64,000 bases of DNA. Origin: Diphasiastrum complanatum (lineage: Eukaryota; Streptophyta; Lycopodiopsida; Lycopodiales; Lycopodiaceae). A program made the translations under genes and the position numbers. This document shows positions 48,626 through 59,196 of the stretch, in pieces. A model generated the notes under the pieces. It saw only the letters and a list, made by a program, of their open reading frames with translations. It had not been told where the DNA came from and did not search any database. Numbering within the stretch: position 1 is the stretch's first letter; every line of letters starts with the position of its first letter. The stretch lies in contig CM055095.1 in assembly GCA_029204225.1 (NCBI GenBank), positions 65,928,595-65,992,594 of the forward strand, read 5' to 3'.

Positions 48626-49848
48626 TGTTGTAAAGCTATCTTCATAACCTTTACTTTCGGCGCCATTGGCGCCAGCATTGTCCCCGGCGCCAGCAGCGCC
48701 CCTGCTGCTCCCGGCGCCGACGCCACTGTGACCAGAATCCAGCCGGCGCCAAGTTCCTATGGCTAACAATCTTTGATCGGTTCTAGCGAAGTCCAGAGAG
48801 CTCAGATCGATGTGCAATCACCTCACACGATCTAGGCATGATTAAAGGAAGCCTGGGGATCAATAAAATCTAGAGAGAGAAAATGACTTTCTAGAAAGAG
48901 AAAATCCTAGAGAGAGAAAAATGTGCTTTACCACCCTGGGTAGAGTGCTTGGTATGAGAGGGGGTGCCGAATCCCACCAATACTATAGGGGAGTGCGGGT
49001 TGCAACTCAGGGCGAGCTCCAACCAAGTCTCAGCCTCCCTTGCTGGAATGTTGTCATGGCTCTCGCCTTGGCAAGCTAGCGCCCCGAAGACTAGGGTCGG
49101 TCACACACTTGAAATGTAACCTTCTCAGATTTATCAATAAAGTGGGATTTTCCTCAAACTGACTCTGATTACCTTCTGGGTTTTAATGTTCGGTAAAAGC
49201 GCCAGTTGTAAGGCCGCTTCAAAATTTTTAAGTTGGCACATAATTGAGGGTTGTATCCCGGGACACCAGCGGTATGCCGTCGGGACCATTCGGTCCGTGG
49301 CGCCAGCGGTATGCTGTCGGGACCATTTGGTCCAGGAACTGGTTGTCTCCATATCTGTCGCGGCTTGTGGTTCTGAGTGTTCCTTGCATGAACGTGAATG
49401 GATTAAGCTCTTGGAGAACGAGCTCTAACATGTCCGCTGAGTTGGATGGCTTGCTTGGGTGAAAGTTACATGTTTATGGCTGTCCAGTCTGGCGTGGCGC
49501 CAGGTTGGCTTCCAACGCTCGTGACGAAGCTTTCAGTTGGTTAAGTCTGATGTAAGTCAGACCGTTTGCTTGGAATGGATGTTACTCGTTTGTAACGAAG
49601 CTTCGAGTTGGTTAAGTTTGATGTATGTCGGGCGGCTTGCTTGGAGGGAAGTCACCCACATCGGGACCCCCGATCTGGCATGGCGCCAGGTTGGATCTCA
49701 ATGTTGGTTTTCAGAACTTCAAGTTGGTTAAGTCTGATCGTTGTTGGTGAGTTGGCTGCTTGTATGTCAAGTGGGTTTGGATGGCAAGAGTTGAAGGCTG
49801 GGAAGCTAAGTCGTGGTTCCTGGCTCCCTTTGGGATGCTTGCGCTATA
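48626..49848 (+). mobile_element. 5' LTR (1223 bp)
   Basis: It begins TGTTGTAAAGC and ends TTGCGCTATA. A GC-rich part at about 48659-48750 repeats GGCGCC. An AATAAA signal lies at 49136-49141. A 37-bp unit (CCAGCGGTATGC to CATT(C/T)GGTCC) occurs twice near 49265-49335. Three diverged copies of a roughly 80-bp unit containing AGTTGGTTAAGT follow (about 49525-49760). Confidence 0.88.
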
Positions 49849-49850
49849 TG

Positions 49851-49863
49851 TGGTATCAGAGCC
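49851..49863 (+). other. Primer binding site, initiator-Met type
   Basis: TGGTATCAGAGCC is a perfect 13-base match to the initiator-Met primer site, two bases after the 5' LTR. Confidence 0.92.
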
Positions 49864-52171
49864 GACTGGTCGGTCAGCTATGCGGATCTCACGGAATTGG
49901 CCACTATTTGGGGTTCATCAAGACAACTGTTGTGCAAGGTGCTACCCACAGTGTAAGCACGGGTGCGTCCACGGTCGAGGTGGTCGGCAGAACGAGTGAC
50001 TTGATGAGTCAAGGTGCTGCCCTTGAGGTGTAAGCACGGTCAGTTCTCGCGGTTCGGGCCTGGCGCTGTCTGCACGTAGGACAGATGAGGCAGTGTGCTG
50101 CCATTAGATTGGTGTAAGTACGGTGTGTGCCTTGTGGGGTGCGGGGTGACATATTCGAACTGTACGGGTTACCCATTGATACAGAGATGTTGCTCGAATT
50201 CGGGTGTAAAGCACGGGTGGTTAGCTGCCGGTGCGGGATAGCTGCCGATCGTTTAGCTATAAGGGCTATCGACCAAATAGTGGTGGGGCGTGACTGAGGC
50301 AATGTGCTGCTTAATGGTGAAAGCACGGATAGTTGGAGAGGTGTCCTATGTGGGCTGATTTTGTGATCGATTTGTATGGGCGCGGCCAGGCAAAGGTCAG
50401 TTGGCAGGACCATCTCAAAGGGGGACCTTGTCTTTGTTACTTGTTAGTAAACATGCCTGAGTGTCTTACTTGTATGTATTCGTGGTGAGTCTTAGTACTC
50501 GTGCTTTGCCTGGTTTGCATGATTGCTTGTGATACAAGGAGCTGATGGCTCGAGAAGAAACCTTTCTTTTGAAGGCTGATACCATCAAACAAAGAGGACT
50601 ACAGAATCTCTGGGGCGGATTTGCAGTTCAAGTACTCGCACGTGAACGGCAACGAAACGACTCAATTTTTGTAAAGGATGGATGGCTAGCCTGTTTCTTG
50701 GGTTAGTTTCATTTGCGACAACGCCCACCAGACGCAGGTAGGAAGTCAAAAGTTGGAAAGGGCAATTTCAGGGGAGATTTTCTATGGAGCAGTTGGTCTT
50801 CATTTTGGGACTGCCACCTTCGAAACTGAAACTCACTGAGCATGGGTGATATCCAGTATCAGTTGGGTTTTTCTTCAAAGGGGAAAGACTAGGATCCTCT
50901 TTAGAGATTGGCAACAAGTTGGATCGAGCCGTAATCCTAGAAGATGGGAAGCAAAGTGTTGGAAAGGCTTTTTGTTCGAAGAACTCTACTCTAAGTCCGA
51001 TCAGCTGATTTTATAAGTGGAGGGGAACTATCACACACACCTCTCTTTTGGGACAAATTTGAATGAAAGTTGATCAAAACGGGGGCAAATTCAAGGTGAC
51101 CTAGCCATACTCACACAAGAAGGCTAGCAAACTTTGGACCTTATAAGTTGACAAGTTTTTGTTGTGGAAAGGAAAGCTTGTTATAGGCTTTCTTTGGACC
51201 AGCAATGATGAGGAAACATATGAGTACACTGGCTTGTGTTACATGTAAGGCAGCTGATCAATGAAGGAACTGTGAAAGTTGAGTCTTGCATGAGAGACTT
51301 GGTATTTCAAACGGACGCTAAGGGACAGTTCGTATTGAGATCGGACTAGTGCAAATTCTGAGTGCATGTGTCTGATTCAAAGAGAGCTACTTGAAGCCAA
51401 GCTCGATGTACGCTTCTTGTTTTGACTATGAGGCAACTGACCAGTGATGGAATTATGAAAGTCAAGTTTTGCGTGATGGACATGGTGCTTCAAACAAACG
51501 CGAAGAGATAGTTCATATGCGGATCAAACTGGTGCGATCCCTTTAATTCCACAAGGTCAATGGTTACATTTGGGCTGATTCAAAGAGCTACTTCAAGCTA
51601 AGTGAGAGGTGCATTGCGGAGTACTCAATCTTTGCCTACCTTAAAGAGCCAAGAAGGAAATGTATCAAGATCAGGTTGGGAGAAGGAGAGAAATCAAGGT
51701 GCAGAAGCAACAAGGCACGAAGTGGACCATAAAGTGGGCAATCAAACGATAAATCCTTTGGCTCAGGGAGCCTTGATACCTGTGCGGAATTGATCAAATC
51801 TGGAGCTCAGGGAGCCCAACACAAAGTGCATCAAGGACAAACTAGGAGCTCAAAGGAGTTCCAAAGTTGAAAGTCAGAAGCGACAGGGGCGAACATTTCA
51901 AAGAAAGGCCTCTGTCACCAGTTAATAAGGTTCTTGGGTTTTACGAAAGCGATATCAAATCTACGCTTTTCCCAAACAAAAAGATATTTTCAAGTTATGT
52001 AAATTTTCAGTACAAAGAGTTGAGCCTCCGACTTGTGGTGTACCAGCTTCAATGTTAATAAAAAGTGGCCAGTAAATTGAGTACTGTGCCAAGTAGCTTA
52101 AATGTATAGTTATTTTAATTGGGAGACACCTTTACTTTAATCTGACATCTGATGAGGACATCAGATTTTAT
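49864..52171 (+). other. Non-coding interior of the LTR element
   Basis: No long frame is found. The first 500 bases carry an array (listed separately). 51258-51400 and 51437-51600 are diverged copies of one another (TTCAAACGGACGC versus TTCAAACAAACGC; both contain CTGATTCAAAGAG and AGCTACTT). Near 51867 a short frame reads KVRSDRGEHF, faintly like a copia integrase block, but isolated. The stretch is not explained by known proteins. Confidence 0.6.
49935..50335 (+). repeat. Array of GTGCTGCC..TGTAAGCACGG units
   Basis: Five spaced units: around 49939, 50010, 50090, 50195 and 50305. Each has (AA)GGTGCTGCC or a variant, 10-20 variable bases, then GTGTAAGCACGG or a variant. Spacing is about 70-110 bases. 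It lies just downstream of the primer site. Confidence 0.65.
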
Positions 52172-52185
52172 AAAGGTGGGGTGGA
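52172..52185 (+). other. Polypurine tract
   Basis: AAAGGTGGGGTGGA ends exactly at the start of the 3' LTR, the expected plus-strand priming site. It has two T interruptions. Confidence 0.85.
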
Positions 52186-53414
52186 TGTTGTAAAACTATC
52201 TTCATAAGCTTTACTTTCGACGCCACTGGCGCCAACATTGTCCCCGGCGCCAGCAGCGCCCCTGCTGCTCCCGGCGCCAACGGCGCCGGCACCACTCCCG
52301 GCGCCACTGTGACCAGAATCCAGCCGGCGCCAAGTTCCTATGGCTGAAAAATCTTTGATCGGTTCTAGCGAAGTCCAGAGAGCTCAGATCGATGTGCAAT
52401 CACCTCACACGATCTAGGCATGATTAAAGGAAGCCTGAGGATCAATAAAATCTAGAGAGAGAAAATGACTTTCTAGAAAGAAAAAATTCTAGAGAGAGAA
52501 AAATGTGCTTTACCAGCCTGGGTAGAGTGCTTGGTATGAGAGGGGGTGCCGAATCCCACCAATACTATAGGGGAGTGCGTGTTGCGACTCAGGGCGAGCT
52601 CCAACCAAGTCTCAGCATCCCTTGCTGGAATGTTGTCATGGCTCTCGCCTTGGCATGCTAGCGCCGCGGAGACTAGGGTCGGTCACACACTTGAAATGTA
52701 ACCTTCTCAGATTTATCGATAAAGTGGGATTTTTCTCAAACTGACTCTGATTACCTTCTGGGTTTCAGTGTTCGGTAAAAGCTTTAGTTGTAAGGCCGTT
52801 TCAAAATTTTTAAGTTGGCACATAGCTGAGGGTCGTATCTCGGGACGCCAGCGGTATGCCATCGGGACCATTCGGTCCGTGGCGCCAGCGGTATGCTGTC
52901 GGGACCATTTGGTCCAGGAACTGGTTGTCTCCATATCTGTCGCGGCTTGTGGTTCTGAGTGTTCCTTGCATGAACGTGAATAGGTTAAGCTCTTGGGGAA
53001 CAAGCTCTAACCTGTCCGCTGAGTTGGATGGCTTGCTTGGGTGGAAGTTACCTGTTTATGACTGTCCAGTCTGGCGTGGCGCCAGGTTGGCTTCCAACGC
53101 TCGTGACGAAGCTTTCAGTTGGTTAAGTCTGATGTAAGTCAGACCGCTTGCTTGGAATGGATGTCACTCATTTGTAACGAAGCTTCGAGTTGGTTAAGTT
53201 TGATGCATGTCGGGCGGCTTGCTTGGAGGGAAGTCACCCACATCGGGACCCCCGATCTGGCATGGCGCCAGGTTGGATCTCAATGTTGGTTTTCGGAACT
53301 TCAAGTTGGTTAAGTCTGATCGTTGTTGGCGAGTTGGCTGCTTGTATGTCAAGTGGGTTTAGATGGCAAGAGTTGAAGGTGGTTCCCGGCTCCCTTTGGG
53401 ATGCTTGCGCTATA
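52186..53414 (+). mobile_element. 3' LTR (1229 bp)
   Basis: Nearly the same as the 5' LTR. It has about 24 extra bases in the GGCGCC-rich part (near 52280-52305) and lacks about 13 bases near 53380. The AATAAA of the 5' copy reads GATAAA here, so the polyadenylation signal may have decayed. Confidence 0.88.
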
Positions 53415-53419
53415 ATATA

Positions 53420-54547
53420 ATCTAGGTAGGACCTTGGTAGCTTGTGGCTAATGCGAAATCTTATCTTGAATTATATGCTATTGCTATACAAGAGGAATGC
53501 TTGTATTTTAAATTTTATTTCATAAATTTTTATGGCCCGTGAACCCTAAGAGCGAGTGTTCATGGCCTCGAAACTTCGATGGAGACATGTTGTGCCATTT
53601 TGGGACACGTTTATGCCATTTTAGGACATGTTGCATGATTCTAGGGCTATTCTAGAAGTTTCGTACACTAGCAGACCTATTGAGAGCGTCACCAAACACG
53701 AGACAATTGAGGGTGATCTAATGTTCATAATCGCCAAGGTGGGTTGACATGATCTCAGACCTATTGAGAGCGTCACCAAACACGAGACAATTGAGGGTGA
53801 TCTAATGTTCATAATCGCCAAGGTGGGTTGACATGATCTCGTCAAAAGGCCAAAATGTTAAATTCGACTATAACACTCTACTCGACTGGTGAGATTTTTT
53901 GCTCCTCGGCTGCCCTCTCTTCAATTGACCAAAAAAGAGTGCATTGAATCTGAAGATGCCCTAAGAGGGCATAGTATATGGGGTTGGAACGTTGGAACTT
54001 AGGAAGTTGGGGTGTAAGTTAACGTCCTCTTTTTGTGATTCTTTGTTCTTTGTTCTTATTGGGGGCCTGGAAGCGTCGGAGCAGCTCTGGAAGCGTCGTA
54101 GCAGCTCTGGAGTGATGGATCGTTGCCACTCGTGCCGGTGCCGGTGCAGGTGCCGGCGCCGGAGGCCGGGCCGGCATGGAGACGTTCGTTTTCTAGGCCA
54201 GGCTGGTGGCACGGTAGCCCGTCAGAAGCTGACCGAAATGTACCTCACTTTCAACTTCAAATTTCAATTCCAGTCTACGTCTTGCACTTTCTACGCCCTT
54301 CACTTTACTCTTTTATCCGCCGACTCGCCGCAGAGCTGACAGTCGGTCGACAGTCACAGTCACCTGTTGCTGAGTCCAGACGACTCCAATCAACCCCAAG
54401 TCCACCGCCCTTCAACCACCCCTTCACGCCACCATTACATTTGGCGCCTGAAGAACGCGCCCGTCTTTCTTCATGAGAAGAACTGGGTCCCCGCCCGCAG
54501 GGCTCGCCCTCCAAGCCCTTCAAAGAGCCACCACAGGCCCACGTCAG
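53420..54547. other. Intergenic DNA before the VQ gene
   Basis: It contains an exact 84-bp tandem duplication and, from about 54060, GC-rich DNA (GGTGCCGGTGCAGG, GGCGCCGGAGGCC) with open but unconvincing frames in several phases. I take this as promoter-distal, CpG-rich DNA rather than a gene. Confidence 0.5.
53672..53839 (+). repeat. Exact 84-bp tandem duplication
   Basis: 53672-53755 and 53756-53839 are identical, starting CAGACCTATTGAGAGCG and ending GACATGATCT, so the duplication is recent or conserved by conversion. Confidence 0.97.
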
Positions 54548-54983
54548 CACGTGCCAAGATTCTCCCGCTCGCCTATGGGCTACTGGCATGAAGGCCATGA
54601 CGGGCTTAGCCAGCTGGACGGATGGCTACATTCAGAAACGCTAATTTCATGTTGGTTAGGGACACTAAGCCGTGATTAAGGTCCTAATCCGGGTTTAATT
54701 AGGCCAGGGCCCAGGAGGTTGTATTCCCAATACCCGTGCCTGGTATCTTAACGGCAAGGGATATTTTCAAGCACGCCACCGTTAGATTTCGTCAAGTACG
54801 TCCCGATTTTGCCACGTGTGTGTGATTAGCCATTGAGAGGTTTCCACGTGGCATTTTGCCACGTGGTAGGAGGATGTGATCGGGCGTATCTATCTCTCTC
54901 CCCATGGTCCGATGCGGCTTACTGGGACGATACAGTTTGCGGCGCATTACTTGGATGTCTGGCACGTGCTATATTGCCACGTG
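54548..54983 (+). promoter_or_regulatory. Six G-boxes upstream of the VQ gene
   Basis: CACGTG occurs at 54548, 54813, 54845, 54860, 54963 and 54978. Five fall within 171 bases, four of them as GCCACGTG or CCACGTGG, the ABRE-like form. G-boxes bind bZIP and bHLH (for example ABF, PIF, MYC2) factors, which fits a gene with stress, hormone or light control. The coding start is about 470 bases downstream. Confidence 0.75.
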
Positions 54984-55052
54984 GAGTCGTTCTGATGGTT
55001 TGGCGGAAACGCGAGGGAGAATGGAGACTCGTTGGATGAAATCTAACGGTGG
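54776..55052. repeat. 18-bp inverted repeats framing the G-box region
   Basis: CCACCGTTAGATTTCGTC at 54776-54793 and its reverse complement with one mismatch at 55035-55052 enclose the five clustered G-boxes. They could be ends of a small inserted element or paired regulatory sites. Confidence 0.6.
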
Positions 55053-55342
55053 AGAGCTTGAGATGGCTTAGTGTGAGTAAGACATGGGCTAAGTTGCTTA
55101 AAGAGAAAGGGAATGCCTGTGCCTGGTCTTCGTCTTTGTATTCGTCTTCGTCGTTGTCGTCGGCGATGGCGTCGCTGAGCCTCCTCTTTCTCCTTCATCG
55201 TGAGAACAGTAGCGAGGCAGACCATTCTTCTTCCTCGCGATCCCTTCGCCGCTGTCTGCTTCCGCTCATCGCTACCTTCCTGCTCGGACACACTGATGAT
55301 TGCGATCCTCGGAAGCTAAGAGGCTAGCATTTTGGTGGGCAA

Positions 55343-55441
55343 ATGCTTCGCTTCTGCTCAGCATTTCGGAGCAAGCTTTGTTCTTCGTCTTCTTCCTGTT
55401 CTTCTTCTTCTGCTTGCTTTTCTGGGTTTTGTTGTGTTTAG
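55343..55441 (+). CDS. Upstream ORF in the VQ gene leader
   Basis: ATG at 55343 opens 32 codons closed by TAG at 55439-55441, in a different frame from the main protein, and stops 10 bases before its ATG. The product is rich in Ser and Cys (CSSSSSCSSSSACFSG) because the leader is CT-rich. It could lower translation of the main frame if the leader is transcribed; whether it is used is unknown. Confidence 0.4.
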   Translation: MLRFCSAFRSKLCSSSSSCSSSSACFSGFCCV

Positions 55442-55451
55442 AGGGGGCGAG

Positions 55452-56057
55452 ATGAGCAAGACAAACAGGGTGCAGCCCTCTTCGCCTCCGCAGGTGGATT
55501 TAGTGAAGCAGGTGGCCATATCCACCACCTTCGTGCAGGCAGCGAAAGAAAGCTTTCGGGAGGTGGTGCAGAAGTACACAGGAGCTGGGGATGATGCTCA
55601 AGGCAAACTTCCTGTGACTTGTAAGCCTGTGGGAGTGACTAATGGTGGCAAGGCTGGATCGGAAGTGCTTTCTCGAAAACCTATGCACAAGCTGCACGAG
55701 CGTAGGCAGAAAGGTGGGAAGGAGATGAAGCTGGAAATAAAAAACAATCCCTTTCTTTTCAAGCGCAATGGTGCTTCCCCGCGCGGGAGTGAAGGCCTAT
55801 CTCCCACTTTCCATGATCATTTACTTCCGCCTCTTCTCTCAAGCCCTGTTACACCTCTTTCCGCGTTATCTCTTGATTCTTCCCCAAGGACGCCTGCAGA
55901 TCAACTGCCGCCCTCTGTTAGCTTTATCAGAGATGAAAACAAAGTGCATATATTGGACCGAAGCTCAATATTTGCTCCTCCCGTGCTTCCGCGGAAGACT
56001 GAGCCGGAGCTTCTAAATCTTTTCCCCCTCACGTCTCCTCGCATGAGTCAGATTTGA
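55452..56057 (+). CDS. VQ-motif protein (201 residues)
   Basis: Intronless frame from ATG 55452 to TGA. The VQ motif is FREVVQKYTG at residues 35-44, with F35, V39, Q40, T43 and G44 at the family positions, preceded by STTFVQA, a common VQ lead-in. VQ proteins are plant nuclear cofactors of WRKY transcription factors, and several are MAP-kinase substrates. Downstream are KLHERRQKGGKEMKLEI, many Ser/Thr-Pro sites (SPVTP, DSSPRTP, NLFPLTSPR) and a conserved-type tail. The frame is open upstream to 55332 but only with a TTG, and that hydrophobic LLPVLLLLLAFLGFVVF stretch suits a CT-rich leader, not a nuclear protein. The layout resembles the VQ4/MVQ group, from memory. Confidence 0.88.
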   Translation: MSKTNRVQPSSPPQVDLVKQVAISTTFVQAAKESFREVVQKYTGAGDDAQGKLPVTCKPVGVTNGGKAGSEVLSRKPMHKLHERRQKGGKEMKLEIKNNPFLFKRNGASPRGSEGLSPTFHDHLLPPLLSSPVTPLSALSLDSSPRTPADQLPPSVSFIRDENKVHILDRSSIFAPPVLPRKTEPELLNLFPLTSPRMSQI

Positions 56058-58547
56058 GCATTTGTCACTTCACTCGCCGTTTTGTCCTACTCGTAGAGTT
56101 TCTGCACATTCACGTTCATGATTTAATTACTGGTCTACCCTCAGGAATTACATTCAGTTGTCTCTCCCCCTTCTCTTCAAGTCACGTTTGTGCAGAGGAT
56201 CGTCACCAGTGGTGAAGATCAAGGTCGTCCCTAGCTTCTTCCAAACTGTAATTATAGTCTTGAAATTAAGAGGATCGGGACTGCCAAATCAAGCGTAGCT
56301 GACTGTGTTTCTTGGAAGCTATTGAAGTTGGTAGTTTCAGGCCCTATGCTGGACAAGATCGATCTTCAGAAGCTGACTTAGTCGTCTGTTCCAAGACTTT
56401 GAGCAAATTTTAGAGCGTAACCTTGATCAGTTGAAGTGATTCACGTACCTTGCAGCTGATCCGTATTTAGGAACATTAACCGACTCGATGTGATGATTTG
56501 CGAACCATGGGTGTAACAAACGCCCACGCATCCAATGTCCAGAATTTAACTGGAGATTTCTGACCAAGATATTTGAGCTTTACAATGCAATGAGATCCAT
56601 GAACTGCTGAATATTTATGGATCATATCCGGCTATAAAATTAAGTGAGCTTTTTCTTTGTACTGAAAGGCCATTTTGATCCTAGTCTAATGGTAGTTGCG
56701 ATCTCCCATTTTGATAAAAATCTTATAGCTCACAGAATGTATTTTCTCTATTCGATGTAACCTCGAAGCAGCCCTGAAGCTTGAATCGTGAAGTCTTCTA
56801 AATATGCAAATCAATATCTTGATTTCTTTTCTGTGGGGTTTTTTAGTTATCTTCAGAAGTTTAGACTATCATCAATTCATCAGGATGAGCATTTTCTTTG
56901 ATTAATTTAGCTGTTGAGAGTTAATAGTAGGTTCTCTCCCCCAAACTAAAACAAGGTCAAGCAATTCTTGAAATTTTCTTACTGTAATTAGTATAACTAT
57001 GGAGTGAGCTGTTCTTTGATCACCATCTTAGAACAATATGGTGTGCATTGTTTTCCAGTACAATTTTGTATCGCTTGACTACTCTTAATGCGTTCTTGAA
57101 TCTTGCAACGCTAGTTTCACGACGAAGAATACTGAAGACATATTTCTAGCTTTTATGGAGTAAAATGTACGATAAAATGTCACATCCATTGTTACAACAA
57201 AATCAGTCACAGATGCTCTTGTCTGCATAAGTTATGCTTGTCATTAGGCTGGCCACGATTATTGATCAAAATCTTCCACTGCACTACTTCGCGCTGAGAG
57301 AATACTTTTGTTGTGTTAAGACGCTATTGTCGATTAAGACATACTAGTGGGACACGGTATTCCAAAAAATTTGGGCATATTTTGCTTTCAAATTTAATGG
57401 TAGATTGGTATTTCAAATGTATACAAGCTTTTTCTAGAGACCTAAAGGATGGCCTCATTTACCTAAATCACCGACTCTTTGAACTCAACCGTGAATTGGG
57501 TTGAAATAAATCACTTTAAATGGGTTGAATTGTATATCTCTTTCGATCATGTTAACACATTGAACCATCCTGAGCGTTAAATCTGAATGAAGCCTCTATT
57601 TTGCAGAAATAAGTCAGAGGTACGTGATGTCGAAAAGTTCAAGTTACATCGGATTTTTGGGATCCGACTAATCAGTAAATGCAAGACAAAGTATAATCAA
57701 CATCTGCGTCGCAGCTATATCAGGCTTTCAGAGCTGTAAAACGAAAAGCTGACCTGAATTACTCAACCATCGATGCTAGCACCTCCTCTATTCTGTGCTT
57801 GTGAGCAATGACTGCAGTGGATTCTGCAAGTATGTACAAACAAATGATCAACGAAATACAAATCAATCTCCTATTAATCGACTGTCCAGTACTAGGAAAT
57901 TTTCTTCGAGCTACTCTACAAAAAAAACTACAACTCTTCAATTGACTATATCCATATTAGAAATCAAACTATATGGTTGATGATTAGAATTAAAACAAGT
58001 TACTAGAAAGAAACCATACATTTGAAATTCGTAACTAAAAGAGTCCATTTTTTACAAATTCTGAAGCCAGTAGGTGAGAAGCCAATGCCAATAATGGGCT
58101 TGTCAGTAAGGACTTGTAAGAAGACTTCATGGGTTCTTTGCAAGCACTGAAATACTTCCTATATTTGTTCCCATTAGCCAGCCAAGGCCCCAGTAAGTGC
58201 AGATCTGACTAGAACGTCAATGGTGGAAAGGCCGTGGTAAGTCTTTACAAATCAGAATATTCAACGCTTTTTAAGACATTGTAGAATTTTTTCACAAAGT
58301 TGAGACTTGGTCTCAAAGACTTGTATATCATGCGTTGTGATTCTAAAAAGTAAGGCATGCCGTGAAGCTGAATCCATTGAAAATAATTTTGAGGTCTTTA
58401 AATATTAGTACATGAAATGCCGTGCCGAGAGTATATTTTAGTGTTGTCATTCATAAGAGACTGGATCTGAGGCTGCAGCCCACCTCCCAAAACTTATTTT
58501 ATTTATTACATAAGTATTTTGAAACTTAGTCGTGTTGTCCCCCACTC
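56058..58547. other. 3' flank and intergenic DNA
   Basis: The first few hundred bases are probably the VQ 3' untranslated region; no certain polyadenylation signal can be named. The rest shows no gene, RNA or element that I can support. Confidence 0.5.
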
Positions 58548-58747
58548 AGTTCGCCACAAAAGGGACATTCCAAGGAAAAAAAAACTGGTTTAGTATTAAA
58601 AACTAGTAACTTTTTATCTTGAAATGAAAATGTAATATTTTTAAATGAGTTGGCCACGAAAGGGACATACAAGGGAAGAAACAAATTCACTAAAAAAAAA
58701 CTTATAAAATTTTTCTCTTGAAATGAAAATGTAGTACTTTGACAAAT
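58548..58747 (+). repeat. Diverged 100-bp tandem duplication
   Basis: 58548-58647 and 58648-58747 share AGTT(C/G)GCCAC, AAAGGGACAT and CTTGAAATGAAAATGTA in the same order with period 100; the middle has diverged. Confidence 0.8.
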
Positions 58748-59144
58748 TGAGAATTAACGTGTACCTGATATATCCCTATGGAGCACTCTGATTTAGGGTG
58801 CCCTAAGTTGTGAGGGATTGTACATGGATGATGTATTTCGCTTGTCCGAAAATGAAAGTTAAGGTTGAATGGGAGGACATTATGTTTCTACCTACCTTAC
58901 TAGATTATGGCTTACAAGCAAAAGAAGTAGGGTGATGGCCAAAACAATTATAGAGGTCATCAACTTGTGTAGTCTGAATTTGTTGTGGTAGAGTTTGGAT
59001 TTGTTGTGTCATTCCTCATTCGACCTAGAGAAATAGTTCAATCTTGTTTCATAAGCTTTAAACTAAGTTGCTTCAACATTCTGTCCTTAAGATTGATCAA
59101 AATGCTTCAAATTTCTTCTTTCTCCAAATTCGTGTAGATTTCTT

Positions 59145-59147
<3 letters not shown>
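58748..59147. other. Intergenic, nothing recognised
   Basis: Mixed-composition DNA without a supported feature. Confidence 0.5.

Positions 59148-59191
<44 letters not shown>
59148..59191. repeat. (GA)n microsatellite, about 43 bp
   Basis: Pure GA run. Confidence 0.96.

Positions 59192-59196
<5 letters not shown>

Larger units (their letters stand above)
48626..53414 (+). mobile_element. Complete non-coding LTR retroelement (4.8 kb)
   Basis: Both LTRs (48626-49848 and 52186-53414), the primer site two bases after the 5' LTR and a polypurine tract directly before the 3' LTR are present. The host target ATATA flanks both sides (48621-48625 and 53415-53419). The 2.3-kb interior has no gag, protease, RT, RNase H or integrase that I can find, so it must have moved with proteins from another element (LARD-like). 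My hand comparison finds roughly 4 percent substitutions between LTRs plus two indels. Ends are TG..TA rather than TG..CA. Confidence 0.88.

Noticed and set aside
48614-48817. Ala/Gly-rich frame in the LTR (also at 52211-52399)
   Set aside because: It is a reading of the GGCGCC array inside an LTR, and the two LTR copies do not keep the same protein.
54123-54679. Overlapping plus and minus frames in GC-rich DNA upstream of the VQ gene
   Set aside because: GC-rich DNA lacks stops in several frames at once; no frame has a recognisable domain or splice structure.
55332-55451. N-terminal extension of the VQ protein with a membrane-like LLPVLLLLLAFLGFVVF stretch
   Set aside because: The frame is open but begins with TTG, and there is no in-frame ATG before 55452. 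VQ proteins are nuclear, and the hydrophobic run comes from CT-rich leader DNA.
57739-57980. Short frames on both strands downstream of the VQ gene
   Set aside because: No motif, no codon bias visible, and both strands open over the same bases; considered chance.
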